Assembly (NCBI GenBank): GCA_009841165.1
Contig: VXMI01000193.1
Span: 12,462-53,355 of the forward strand
Source: Gemmatimonadota bacterium
Lineage (GTDB): Bacteria > Gemmatimonadota > Gemmatimonadetes > Longimicrobiales > Gaopeijiaceae
Direction of reading: 5' to 3'
Length of the DNA stretch: 40,894 bases
Shown here: piece by piece, positions 21,984-30,191 of the stretch
Layout: each line of letters begins with the position of its first letter
Numbering within the stretch: the first letter of the stretch is position 1
The notes under the pieces: generated by a model
Told to the model about the DNA's origin: nothing
The model's database searches: none
What the model saw: only the letters and a program-made list of their open reading frames with translations
Position numbers and translations under genes: made by a program

Positions 21984-24248
21984 GTGGACAGACGCCACGG
22001 CCGGTCGACCAACGGCCGCGTTCTCGCCATCGTCGCGCACGTCCCGTTGGCGGCCTTGTTCTCCGCACTGGCTGCGCCACCGGCATCCGCCCAGCTCCCC
22101 CCCAACGGCCGCATCGATCCCGACACGGTGCCCCGCCCTTCACTCGAGGCCAGGCGCGCCAACTCGCCGGTCACCCTCGACGGCGTCCTCGACGACAAGG
22201 CCTGGGTACTCGCCGACTCGACACGGGGCGTCTTCTACCAGTCCATCCCGAGCCAGGGCTTGCCCTCGGCCGAGCGCACGGTCGTTCGGGTACTCTACGA
22301 CGACGAGCACCTCTATATCGGCGCGACGATGTACGACAGCCGGGCGGAGGCTCTCGTTGCGGCCGGGATGGAGCAGGACTTTTCGACCCAGGACTCGGAC
22401 ATCTTCGGGTTCGCGCTCGATACCTACCTGGACCGCCAGAACGCCTACCTCTTCGCGGTCAATCCGGCCGGGGCCCTCTTCGACGCACAGGCATTCAACG
22501 ATCAGCAGTCGGTCAACCGGGCGTGGGAAGGCGAAATCGAGGTCACCACGTCGGTGCAGGACTGGGGCTGGGTGGCCGAGATCGCGATACCCATGACCAC
22601 GCTTCGCTTCCGGGAGACCGATGGCCCCCAGAGCTGGGGACTCAATTTCTCTCGGCGAATCCGGCGCATTTCGGAAGACTCGAACTGGGCGCCCCTGTCA
22701 CGGCAGTTCCGCGTCTACAAGATGTCGCGCGCCGGCACGCTGACATCGCTCGAAGGGATCCGGCAGGGCCGCAATCTGCGGGTCAAGCCGTTCGTGAACG
22801 GTGTGCGCACCGACGGCTGGCGGGCTGCGTCTCCGGGCGAGACGGTCGAGGGCGGGTTCGACATGAAGTGGGGGATCACGCCCCAGCTCACGCTCGACGT
22901 GACCGCCCTGACCGACTTCTCACAGGTCGAGGTCGATGAGCAGCAGATCAACCTGACCCGGTTCTCGCTCTTCTTTCCCGAAAAGCGGGATTTCTTCCTG
23001 GAGAACGACGGCATCTTCAGCTTCCAGGACAACCGGGTGCGCAACTTCCGCACAGGATCGGGGCCACAGAACTTCAAGCTCTTCCACAGCCGCCGGATCG
23101 GTCTTTCGGCCGACCGCACCCCCGTGCCGATCGCCGGGGGCGCACGGCTGACGGGCCGTGTGGGAGGCTACGCGATCGGCCTCCTCAACATGCAGACCCG
23201 GGACGATCCCGGCAGCCCCGGGGAGAACTTCTCGGTGGTGCGGCTCAGGAAGAACATCCTCGGGAGCAGCGATATCGGGTTCATGTTCGTCAACCGGGAG
23301 GGCACCGGCGCGAGTGTCGCCGACCTCTACAACAGAACGCTGGGCACCGACGTGAACCTGCGGCTGGCCCGGGGACGGATGCTCCTGAGCTCGTACCTTG
23401 CGGCCACCGACGAACCCGACGTGTCCGGCGACCGGGCAGCCGGCGCCTTCGAGGTCGCATGGCGGGATCCGATATGGAACGCCTCGATGCTGCTGAAGAC
23501 CGTCGGCGACGCCTTCGATCCCGGTGTCGGCTTCGTGGCGCGGCGTGGGATTCGGCAGGGGTTCGTCACGCTCGGCGCCCACCCGCAACCAGCGATCCCG
23601 CACGTGCGGGAACTCAACCCGTACGTGGACGTCGACCTCTTCTCGGACAGGGCGTGGGCGCTGGAGAGCCGCGAGGTCATGCCGGGTCTCGGGATCCACT
23701 TCCTGGACAGCAGCGTGCTCACCTTCGAGTACACGGCGTCGTACGAGCGGCTGGCGGAGGCGACGCGGATCGCGGGCGCGTCGGTACCCGAGGGTGAATA
23801 CGAATTCGGCGCCTTCACCACCAGCTACCAGTCGAACCTGGGGCGCAAGCTGGGGGGCAGGCTTTCGGTGACGCGCGGCGGCTTTTTCGACGGCGAACGG
23901 ACTTCGGTCACGGGGACCGTGACGCTGCGGCCCAGCGCGCATTTCTTTTTCGAGGGCACGGCGCAGCGCAATCGCCTCACACTCGGCGGCAACAGCTTCG
24001 ACGCCAACCTCTTCGGCGGGCGGTTCAGGTACGCTTACGACACGCGCACCTTCCTGAGCGCTTTCGTCCAGTACAACGAAACCACGGACGAGGTGCAGAC
24101 CAACATCCGCTTCAACCTGATCCACGCGCCCCTGAGCGACGTCTTTCTGGTCTACTCGGAGCGGCGCGACAGGAGCCCCGAGCCCGGCCGAACCGCCCTG
24201 ACCGACCGGGCCCTGACGCTGAAGGTCACGAAGCTGCTGGCGTTCTGA
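21984..24248 (+). CDS. DUF5916 outer-membrane protein with N-terminal CBM9-like domain
   Basis: A 754-residue predicted outer-membrane protein. A signal peptide (ending PASAQ, about 37) precedes a CBM9-like domain (about 55-225, with VTLDGVLDDKAW, VRVLYDDEHLYIGATMYDS and WVAEIAIPMTTLRF) and a DUF5916 barrel region (about 230-754, with FFPEKRDFFLENDGIFSF and many beta-hairpins) ending in KLLAF with a terminal Phe. The family is common in Gemmatimonadota and Bacteroidota and its substrate is unknown. The start is GTG at 21984 behind GAGGAG; the three-base spacing is short, but there is no better start before the signal. The much longer open frame upstream shadows other genes. Confidence 0.85.
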   Translation: MDRRHGRSTNGRVLAIVAHVPLAALFSALAAPPASAQLPPNGRIDPDTVPRPSLEARRANSPVTLDGVLDDKAWVLADSTRGVFYQSIPSQGLPSAERTVVRVLYDDEHLYIGATMYDSRAEALVAAGMEQDFSTQDSDIFGFALDTYLDRQNAYLFAVNPAGALFDAQAFNDQQSVNRAWEGEIEVTTSVQDWGWVAEIAIPMTTLRFRETDGPQSWGLNFSRRIRRISEDSNWAPLSRQFRVYKMSRAGTLTSLEGIRQGRNLRVKPFVNGVRTDGWRAASPGETVEGGFDMKWGITPQLTLDVTALTDFSQVEVDEQQINLTRFSLFFPEKRDFFLENDGIFSFQDNRVRNFRTGSGPQNFKLFHSRRIGLSADRTPVPIAGGARLTGRVGGYAIGLLNMQTRDDPGSPGENFSVVRLRKNILGSSDIGFMFVNREGTGASVADLYNRTLGTDVNLRLARGRMLLSSYLAATDEPDVSGDRAAGAFEVAWRDPIWNASMLLKTVGDAFDPGVGFVARRGIRQGFVTLGAHPQPAIPHVRELNPYVDVDLFSDRAWALESREVMPGLGIHFLDSSVLTFEYTASYERLAEATRIAGASVPEGEYEFGAFTTSYQSNLGRKLGGRLSVTRGGFFDGERTSVTGTVTLRPSAHFFFEGTAQRNRLTLGGNSFDANLFGGRFRYAYDTRTFLSAFVQYNETTDEVQTNIRFNLIHAPLSDVFLVYSERRDRSPEPGRTALTDRALTLKVTKLLAF

Positions 24249-24281
24249 GAGCGGCCGCGTACCACAGGCCGCGGGCCGCTC
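24249..24281. terminator. Bidirectional hairpin between convergent genes
   Basis: GAGCGGCC and GCG (24249-24259) pair with CGC and GGCCGCTC (24270-24281), with one bulged G. The hairpin fills the gap between the DUF5916 stop and the convergent S9 peptidase stop. It lacks a T-run, so it may act as a shared 3' barrier. Confidence 0.5.
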
Positions 24282-26405
24282 CTATCCTTCGCTCGTCATC
24301 CTCGGCTGCCCGCCGTATTCCTCGAACCACTTCATCAGGTAGAGCTGCGTGCGCATGAAGTTCGACGGCTTCGAGCCCGTGCCGTGGGCCTCGTCATGGA
24401 AGCGGAGCATCTTCGTCGGCACGCCCAGCTGTTTGAGCGCCTGGTAGTACTCCTCCGTCTGCGCCATCGGCGTGCGCAGGTCGTCCTCGCCGGTGATGAG
24501 GATCGTCGGCGTCGTCACGTTCTCGACGTACATGAGCGGGGAGTGCTCCAGGTACTTGTCGGGGTTGTCCCACGGATAGCCGTGGTAGCGGTAGTAGCCC
24601 CAGACCGTGATGTCGGCCGTGCCCGCGAAGCTCATCCAGTTGATGACCGGGCAGCGCACCCCGGCCGCGGCGAAGCGCGTGGTCTGGCCGATGACCCAGC
24701 TCGACAGCACGCCGCCGCCGCTGCACCCGGTCACGTACATCTGGTCCTCGTTGATGTAGCCCCGGCCGATGAGCGCGTCGACGCCGGCCATGAGGTCGTC
24801 GTAGTCGACCGAGGGGTAGCCGTTGTCGATCGCGTTGCCGAAGTCGGTGCCGTAGCCGGTGCTTCCGCGCGGGTTGGTGTACAGGGTGACGTAGCCGTTG
24901 GCCGCGAAGTTCTGATACGGGTAGCTGAACGCGACATTGTACATCGCGTGCGGGCCGCCGTGGATGTGCAGGATGAGGGGGTAGCTGCGGGCGGGATCGA
25001 AGTCGGGCGGCTTCACGATCCAGCCCTGCACCTGCGTGCCGCCGGTGGACTCGTACCAGATCTCCTCCACGTCGCCGAGGCGCTTGTTCGCGAGGACATC
25101 GGCGTTGACTTCGGTGAGCTGCGTGATCGTGCCGGGGCTGTTCAGGTCGAATGCGACGACGTCGCCGGGCTTGTGCGGCGAAGTGAGCGTACCAACGGCC
25201 TGCCCCCCGCGCGTGGCCGAGATGAGCGAGAGCATGTGCACGCCTTCGGTGACCTGGCTGACCTCGCCATCGATGGTCGCGAAGTGGACGTTCTGGGTGC
25301 CGCGATCCCCGGCGGTGAAGAACACGCCGCCCGAGTCGTCGGACCAGTGCATGGCGCCGATGTCCCGGTCGAGATCGCCGGATACGAGGCGGGCGTTGCC
25401 CCCGTCCAGATCCATGACGTACAGCTCGGTGGTCTTGTAGGTCTGCGAGGTCCACGGAAACCCGGTGTAGGCGATGCGCCGGCCATCGGGAGAGACCATC
25501 GGACGGGCCCAGGGGCCGCGCTCGGACGTGAGCTGGCGGATGTCCCCGCTGGCCAGGTCCAGCGCGTAGATGTGGGACTCGCGGTAGAGGTTGTCGGCGT
25601 CCTCCATGTTGCCGTCGAAGAGGAGCGTGCCGCCGTCGGGGGTGACGTCGTAGCCGACGTTGCCCACCCCGGGGACGAAGGTGGAGCCCGCGTTCCATTC
25701 GCCGCTCGTCAGTTGCCGTGCGGTGCCTCCGCCGCTGGGCACGCGGAAGAGGTGGGTGAATCCCTCCTCCAGAAAGCCGATGCGGTCGTAGCGATAATGG
25801 ATCCGGTCGATGATCCGCGGCGGCGGCGTCCAGTTCGCCCCCTCCGGCGGCGCGGGCAGGTCGATCGGCCACGGATTCGAGTGCGGCACCAGGCGCTGGA
25901 AATGGATGTACGCGCCATCGGGCGACCACTTGAAGTTGCTCGGCGTCTGGAGTTCGCGCGTGACCTGGGTGGTCGAGCCCTCGGCATCCATCCAGCGCAC
26001 GTGGATCTGCTGCCCTCCGTCATCGCCAGGCGCCAGATAGGCGATCCGCGTGCCATCCGGGGACCACCTCGGACTCGAGCCCTCGACCAGAAACCGTTGC
26101 CGCCCGCCGTCGGAGTCCATGACGCGGATCTCCGAGTCGAAGCGGTCCTCCATCCTGTTCACCCACGACTTCGCAAAGACGATCTGCGTGCCGTCTGGCG
26201 AGATCCGGGGGTCGCCGACGCGCTCCATGTCGAGGTAGTGCCCCACGGTCAGCAGGTCCTCAGCGTGGGTTTCCTGTGCGGTGACGCCTGTTGGGGGGAG
26301 GAGGGCGGCCAGGGCCGCGACGGCTGCCGCCGCGAAGCAGTGCCGGGCAGCCATCGCGGCGCGGAGGAAGGGTGTGGTTGGGGACGCGGTGGTTCTGCTG
26401 CTCAT
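24282..26405 (-). CDS. S9 family (prolyl oligopeptidase-type) peptidase with beta-propeller
   Basis: A 707-residue exported dipeptidyl-peptidase/acylaminoacyl-peptidase-like enzyme. A signal peptide (ending GVTAQ, about 44) precedes TolB/WD40-like propeller repeats (about 50-440, with PRISPDGTQIVFAK, PRWSPDGTRIAYL and PMVSPDGRRIAYTG), then a peptidase S9 alpha/beta domain (about 450-700). The catalytic serine is Ser562 in GCSGGG, the acid probably Asp642 in GEDDLRTP and the histidine His674 in DEAHGTG. It would cleave peptides in the periplasm. The start at 26405 has AGGAG six bases upstream. It is divergent from the exonuclease gene across a 116-base gap. Confidence 0.92.
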   Translation of the reverse strand: MSSRTTASPTTPFLRAAMAARHCFAAAAVAALAALLPPTGVTAQETHAEDLLTVGHYLDMERVGDPRISPDGTQIVFAKSWVNRMEDRFDSEIRVMDSDGGRQRFLVEGSSPRWSPDGTRIAYLAPGDDGGQQIHVRWMDAEGSTTQVTRELQTPSNFKWSPDGAYIHFQRLVPHSNPWPIDLPAPPEGANWTPPPRIIDRIHYRYDRIGFLEEGFTHLFRVPSGGGTARQLTSGEWNAGSTFVPGVGNVGYDVTPDGGTLLFDGNMEDADNLYRESHIYALDLASGDIRQLTSERGPWARPMVSPDGRRIAYTGFPWTSQTYKTTELYVMDLDGGNARLVSGDLDRDIGAMHWSDDSGGVFFTAGDRGTQNVHFATIDGEVSQVTEGVHMLSLISATRGGQAVGTLTSPHKPGDVVAFDLNSPGTITQLTEVNADVLANKRLGDVEEIWYESTGGTQVQGWIVKPPDFDPARSYPLILHIHGGPHAMYNVAFSYPYQNFAANGYVTLYTNPRGSTGYGTDFGNAIDNGYPSVDYDDLMAGVDALIGRGYINEDQMYVTGCSGGGVLSSWVIGQTTRFAAAGVRCPVINWMSFAGTADITVWGYYRYHGYPWDNPDKYLEHSPLMYVENVTTPTILITGEDDLRTPMAQTEEYYQALKQLGVPTKMLRFHDEAHGTGSKPSNFMRTQLYLMKWFEEYGGQPRMTSEG

Positions 26406-26521
26406 GGGGTGCTCCTGGTTGCGGTCCGGACTGCGGCTGCGAGTGTGCGCTCTGGCTGGGCGCGCGTGCGCTGATAGTATTGGGTCTGCGCCCACCCCGC
26501 ACCCGCAAGGCGTCCGCTGCC

Positions 26522-27403
26522 ATGAACGTCCACCTGATCGATGGCACCTACGAGCTCTTCCGTCACCACTTCGGCGCGCCGTCCGCCCTGGACCGGGACG
26601 GGCGCGCGGTCGGCGGCGTGCGCGGCGTGCTGGCCTCCGTCCTTGGAATGCTGAACGCGGGCGCGACGCACATGGCGGTGGCCACCGATCACGTCATCGA
26701 GTCGTTTCGCAACGAACTCTGGCGCGGCTACAAGACGGGCGCCGGCATCCCGGAGGACCTGCTGGGACAGTTCCTCCCGTTGGAGGAGGCGCTGAGGGCC
26801 ATGGGCGTGCAGGTCTGGGCGATGGAGGAGCTGGAGGCCGACGACGGACTGGCCTCGGGCGCGGCGAGGGCGGCGCGCGACCCGCGCGTGGAGTGCGTGT
26901 ACATCTGCACGCCGGACAAGGACCTGTCACAGTGCGTGGTGGGCGACCGGGTGGTCCAGTGGGACCGGCGCCGCGACGAGGTCCGCAATGAGCAGGGAGT
27001 GATTGCGAAGTTCGGCGTGCCGCCCGCCAGCATTCCCGATTACCTCGCACTGGTGGGGGACAGCGCCGACGGGTTCCCGGGCGTGCCGGGCTGGGGGGCC
27101 AAGTCGACGGCGTCGGTGCTGGGGCGCTACCGCCACCTCGAGAACATCCCGGGGCACGCCGACACGTGGGACGTCACCGTGCGTGGCGCACAACGGCTGG
27201 CCGAGGCGCTGCTCGCCCACCGCGCGAACGCCTTCCTCTTCCGCGATCTCGCTACCTTGCGCGACGGCGTGGTCCTGTTCGACGATGTCGACGATCTCGC
27301 GTGGTCCGGCCCTGAGTCCCGCTTCGAGGATGTCGCTGAGGATATGGGCGCCCCGGGCCTTTGGAGGCGCGCGCAGGCGATCGCTGGTAAGATTGATGGC
27401 TGA
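26522..27403 (+). CDS. Standalone 5'-3' exonuclease/flap nuclease (PIN-like plus H3TH)
   Basis: A 293-residue nuclease like the N-terminal domain of DNA polymerase I but without a polymerase domain. Metal-binding acidic residues are visible: Asp7 (IDGTYELF), Asp56 (ATDH), Glu105/Asp107/Asp108 (EADD), Asp132/Asp134 (PDKDL) and Asp180/Asp183 (GDSADGFPG). FRNELWRGYK matches the arch and DNA-contact region, and GVPGWGAKSTASVL is the H3TH DNA-binding helix. It would remove RNA primers or flaps from DNA in the cytoplasm. The start at 26522 begins directly with the first acidic strand (MNVHLIDG). A Spy-like gene follows 32 bases later. Confidence 0.9.
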   Translation: MNVHLIDGTYELFRHHFGAPSALDRDGRAVGGVRGVLASVLGMLNAGATHMAVATDHVIESFRNELWRGYKTGAGIPEDLLGQFLPLEEALRAMGVQVWAMEELEADDGLASGAARAARDPRVECVYICTPDKDLSQCVVGDRVVQWDRRRDEVRNEQGVIAKFGVPPASIPDYLALVGDSADGFPGVPGWGAKSTASVLGRYRHLENIPGHADTWDVTVRGAQRLAEALLAHRANAFLFRDLATLRDGVVLFDDVDDLAWSGPESRFEDVAEDMGAPGLWRRAQAIAGKIDG

Positions 27404-27435
27404 CACAGGGACGGACACACCATTTTTCGGAACAG

Positions 27436-27918
27436 ATGATGAAACTCCACACGGGCCGCGCCCTTGCCCTCGCGTTTGTCGCCGGAACGCTCGCACTCGC
27501 CACCCCCGACCCGGGTGCCGCCCAGCAGCGGAGAGGCGGCGGCATGTTCGGCGGCGGCGAGGCCATGATGCTGTGGGGCCGGCTCGACCAGCGGTTCGAC
27601 GAGTTCGCCGGGACACTGTCCCTGACCGATGCCCAGAAGCAGCTCGTCACCATCGTGGCCGACGATTTTCGCGCGGCGAACGAGGACGCCTTGACCCGTC
27701 TGACCGCCATGCGGGAGGAGTTGCGCGGCATGTTCGGCGGGGGCAGTCGCCCCGACCGCCAGGCCATGCAGCAGATCGTCCGGAAGCACGGCAACCCCGC
27801 TCAGGAACTGGCGCCCGCCCTCGAAACGCTCAAGGAGGACGTAACGGCCGTTCTCGACCCCGAGCAGGTGCAGCGCCTGGCCCGGTTGCTTGCCCAGCGG
27901 CGTCCGCCGGGGGGGTAG
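27436..27918 (+). CDS. Spy/CpxP-like periplasmic protein, copy 1
   Basis: A 160-residue exported helical protein. The signal peptide ends near PGAAQQ; a Gly-rich stretch (RRGGGMFGGGE) is followed by helices with LSLTDAQKQLVTIVADDF, which resembles the LTxxQ motif of Spy/CpxP proteins, and the C-terminal LDPEQVQRLARLL. Such proteins act as periplasmic chaperones or stress sensors; the similarity is one of pattern, so the assignment is moderate. GGAACAG lies just upstream of a double ATG (27436 and 27439). A paralogue with the same layout is at 29580-30098, on the other side of the alpha/beta hydrolase. Confidence 0.75.
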   Translation: MMKLHTGRALALAFVAGTLALATPDPGAAQQRRGGGMFGGGEAMMLWGRLDQRFDEFAGTLSLTDAQKQLVTIVADDFRAANEDALTRLTAMREELRGMFGGGSRPDRQAMQQIVRKHGNPAQELAPALETLKEDVTAVLDPEQVQRLARLLAQRRPPGG

Positions 27919-27923
27919 GTCGG

Positions 27924-29366
27924 CTACCTGCCCGTCGTCCTCAGGATCCAGTCCGCGATAAGCTCCATCACGTCGACCGACCACGTCTCCTCGATCGTCG
28001 CGTACTCGCTCGGTGCGCCCGTTTCGGAGTGCTGGAAGAGGTGGTTCAGGTCGGGAAGCGCGTGGATCTCGTAGTTGGTGTTGCCGCCTCGCTGCAGGGC
28101 GGCCTCGATCTCGCGGAGATTCTCCTCGTAGGGGACCTGCAGGTCCTTTTCGCCGTTGATCGCCAGGACCGGGACCGTGACCTGCTCGATCACGGTTGCG
28201 GGCTCGTAGGTGAGGAAGTAGCGGAACCAGGGTGTGTTGAACTGCGTCACCTGCATGTTGACGACCCGGTCGAGTGACTCGTCGTCGGTAATGCCCGCCT
28301 GGGCACGCTGGGCATCGGGCATGGCCTCGAATGCGGTGCGGACCGTCTCGGTAAGCACGGCGGCCGCGCGCTCCGGGTCCGGCTCGGACTTGAGGATTTC
28401 GAACATCGCGCGCTGCAGCTCCTGGTTCCTTTCGATCTGTTCCTCCGTGGCACCGGCGGCCCGGTTGATCAGGGCGCCCTGGGCGTAAAGGATCCGCTCA
28501 CCGTTTACGCCCGTTCCCGCCATCAGCACGATGTAGCTGACGTCGTCGGACCGGGTGGCGGCGATGGGGGCGATCAGGCCGCCCTCGGAGTGGCCCGCGA
28601 GGCCGATCGCGGCCGGGTCCACATCGTCCCGGGTCTTCAGGTAGGCGACGCCGGCCAGGGCGTCCGACGCGAAGTCGCTTGAGGTGGCGGCCGCGTGGTC
28701 GCCGGTGGACTCGCCCACGCCGCGATCGTCGAAGCGCAGCACCGCGATGCCGCGGCGGGTCAGGTGGTCGGAGAGGACGAGGAAGGGGCGGTGCCCCAGC
28801 AGGGCCTCATCCCGGTTCTGGGGACCCGAGCCGGTGATGAGGATCACGGCCGGGAAGGGGCCGCCGTCGCTGGGCCGCGTGAAGGTGCCGGCCAGTTCGT
28901 GACCGCCATCCGGGTTGGGGTAGCGAACATCCTCCGCAACGTATGGATACGGCTCCACCGGGTCCTGGGGGCGTCCCGCGTCAGGTTCGTCGCCCTCCAT
29001 ACGCTCAAGCACCAAAGGCAGTTCGGCACCCATCTGCTGGAAGGTACCGTCGATGGTCTGCCCGTCGTCGGACAGGGTCCCCTCGTAGGATCCGCCGATC
29101 ATGGGCATCGTCAGCGAGAGCGTACCTCCCGCGACCGTGGCGGACTCGACCGGTATCTCGGCGTTGCCCTGATCCACCGAGAACATCCTGGCGCCCAGGG
29201 CGCCGTCCTCGACTGTGAGGTCGATCCGCATGCGCAGTTGCGCTCCCCCGGCGTTCATCGTTCCGAGCCAGCTGCCCTCGAAGTCGGTCGGGGCTGCTTC
29301 CTGCGCAACCAGCTGTGCGCCCAGGGGTGAGATTGCCAGAGTGACGCAGAGCGACAGGAGTCTCAT
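27924..29366 (-). CDS. Exported alpha/beta hydrolase with N-terminal beta domain
   Basis: A 480-residue secreted hydrolase. A signal peptide (about 1-21, ending LVAQ) precedes a lipocalin-like beta domain of about 110 residues (GSWLGTMNAGGAQLRMRIDL), then an alpha/beta hydrolase domain with GSGPQNRDE, AVLRFDDRGVGESTG, nucleophile motif GHSEGG, acid NGEKDLQVP and base DLNHLFQ. This arrangement is common in bacterial serine aminopeptidase/esterase-like enzymes; the substrate is unknown. The start at 29366 has GAGGAA about ten bases upstream and places the signal first; an in-frame ATG at 29525 is rejected. It is convergent with one Spy-like gene and divergent from the other. Confidence 0.88.
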   Translation of the reverse strand: MRLLSLCVTLAISPLGAQLVAQEAAPTDFEGSWLGTMNAGGAQLRMRIDLTVEDGALGARMFSVDQGNAEIPVESATVAGGTLSLTMPMIGGSYEGTLSDDGQTIDGTFQQMGAELPLVLERMEGDEPDAGRPQDPVEPYPYVAEDVRYPNPDGGHELAGTFTRPSDGGPFPAVILITGSGPQNRDEALLGHRPFLVLSDHLTRRGIAVLRFDDRGVGESTGDHAAATSSDFASDALAGVAYLKTRDDVDPAAIGLAGHSEGGLIAPIAATRSDDVSYIVLMAGTGVNGERILYAQGALINRAAGATEEQIERNQELQRAMFEILKSEPDPERAAAVLTETVRTAFEAMPDAQRAQAGITDDESLDRVVNMQVTQFNTPWFRYFLTYEPATVIEQVTVPVLAINGEKDLQVPYEENLREIEAALQRGGNTNYEIHALPDLNHLFQHSETGAPSEYATIEETWSVDVMELIADWILRTTGR

Positions 29367-29525
29367 TTTCCGCTTTTCCTCGGGTTGTTGGGCGGCGTGA
29401 CAAGGTACGGGGGCCACTACGTGCGACCCGGGGGGAAACTTCATACCTGACACGGCGGACAGTCCACCCGCCCGCGAACGCAAACTGCTAACGCTTCCCG
29501 TGGCCGATGTGTCCCGATTCGACAA

Positions 29526-29549
29526 GGGTCGACCGGTCCTGTTCGACCC
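29526..29549. promoter_or_regulatory. Inverted repeat upstream of the second Spy-like gene
   Basis: GGGTCGA (29526-29532), ten bases, TCGACCC (29543-29549): perfect seven-base arms ending 30 bases before the ATG. It may be an operator or leader hairpin in the 213-base divergent region between hydrolase and Spy-like gene, in which I see no gene. Confidence 0.4.
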
Positions 29550-29579
29550 GCTTCACTACCCTGTGCCGAGGAGATTGAG

Positions 29580-30098
29580 ATGAATAGAGACAGCATTCGC
29601 CGACCCGCAACCATGCTGGCCGTCGCCGTGACCGCGCTTTCACTGGTGGTTCCCCAGCTTGCTGCGGCGCAGCGTCCCGGAATGGGCGCCGGCGGCGCGT
29701 TCGCCAGCGATCCGGGCGTGCGACTCTGGAACGCGCTTGACCAGCGTTACGAGCAGTTCACCGAGGAGCTCGGGCTTACCGACGCTCAGGCTGAAAGTGT
29801 CACCGCATTGGTGGAGGGCTTCCGCGAGGAGAACGAGGCCGCGCTCAGACGCTACGACGAGGTGATGACGCAGATGCGGAACCGGATGCGTGGCGGGGTA
29901 AGGCGCGGCGGGGCGGGAGGTGGAGGCGCTCGGCCCAACCGTCAGGGCATGCGCCCCGGCGGCGGCGGACTCGCCGACCTCATGGAGGAGCTCGTTCCCG
30001 CGTTTGAGACGTTGCACACGAGCATCGTGGAACTGCTGGACGAGGAGCAGGGGCAGACCCTGAACGAGTTTCTGACGCGAAGGCCGCGCCGGGATTAG
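29580..30098 (+). CDS. Spy/CpxP-like periplasmic protein, copy 2
   Basis: A 172-residue exported helical protein. The signal peptide ends near LAAAQ (31). The mature part has LTDAQAESVTALVEGFREENEAALRRYDEVMTQM, a Gly/Arg-rich low-complexity loop (about 105-135), and helices ending in LLDEEQGQTLNEFLTRR. It matches the gene at 27436 in layout (LWNALDQRYEQF against LWGRLDQRFDEF, LTDAQ, the Gly/Arg loop, and a final DEEQ or PEQ helix). The start has GAGGAG six bases upstream. An AT-rich palindrome lies 17 bases after the stop. Function: probable periplasmic chaperone or sensor, by pattern only. Confidence 0.75.
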   Translation: MNRDSIRRPATMLAVAVTALSLVVPQLAAAQRPGMGAGGAFASDPGVRLWNALDQRYEQFTEELGLTDAQAESVTALVEGFREENEAALRRYDEVMTQMRNRMRGGVRRGGAGGGGARPNRQGMRPGGGGLADLMEELVPAFETLHTSIVELLDEEQGQTLNEFLTRRPRRD

Positions 30099-30114
30099 GT
30101 GGTCCGGCGGCAAT

Positions 30115-30155
30115 AATGTAATGTAAACACGACAGACTGACATGTCGACATTACA
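30115..30155. repeat. Asymmetric AT-rich palindrome (site C)
   Basis: AATGTAATGT (30115-30124), a five-base bulge AAACA, CGACA (30130-30134), a short loop, then TGTCG and ACATTACATT on the right. It shares 14 bases, ATGTAAACACGACA, with the minus strand of site A at 561-601, and the same lopsided design with five extra bases in the left arm. It sits in the 93-base gap between the ends of the Spy-like gene and dnaE, which holds no gene, so a shared 3' function is possible. Confidence 0.7.
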
Positions 30156-30191
30156 TTGCTGGAGCTCTCCCCGGCAGGTGGGCCTCCGGTG

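Noticed and set aside
20820-24248. An 1142-residue version of the DUF5916 protein
   Set aside because: Upstream residues shadow the plug-protein and coiled-coil genes; the signal peptide begins only after the GTG at 21984.
24384-26474. A 696-codon open frame antisense to the S9 peptidase
   Set aside because: The peptidase on the other strand has a full catalytic triad and propeller; the antisense product is rich in Arg, His, Val and Asp repeats typical of a shadow frame.
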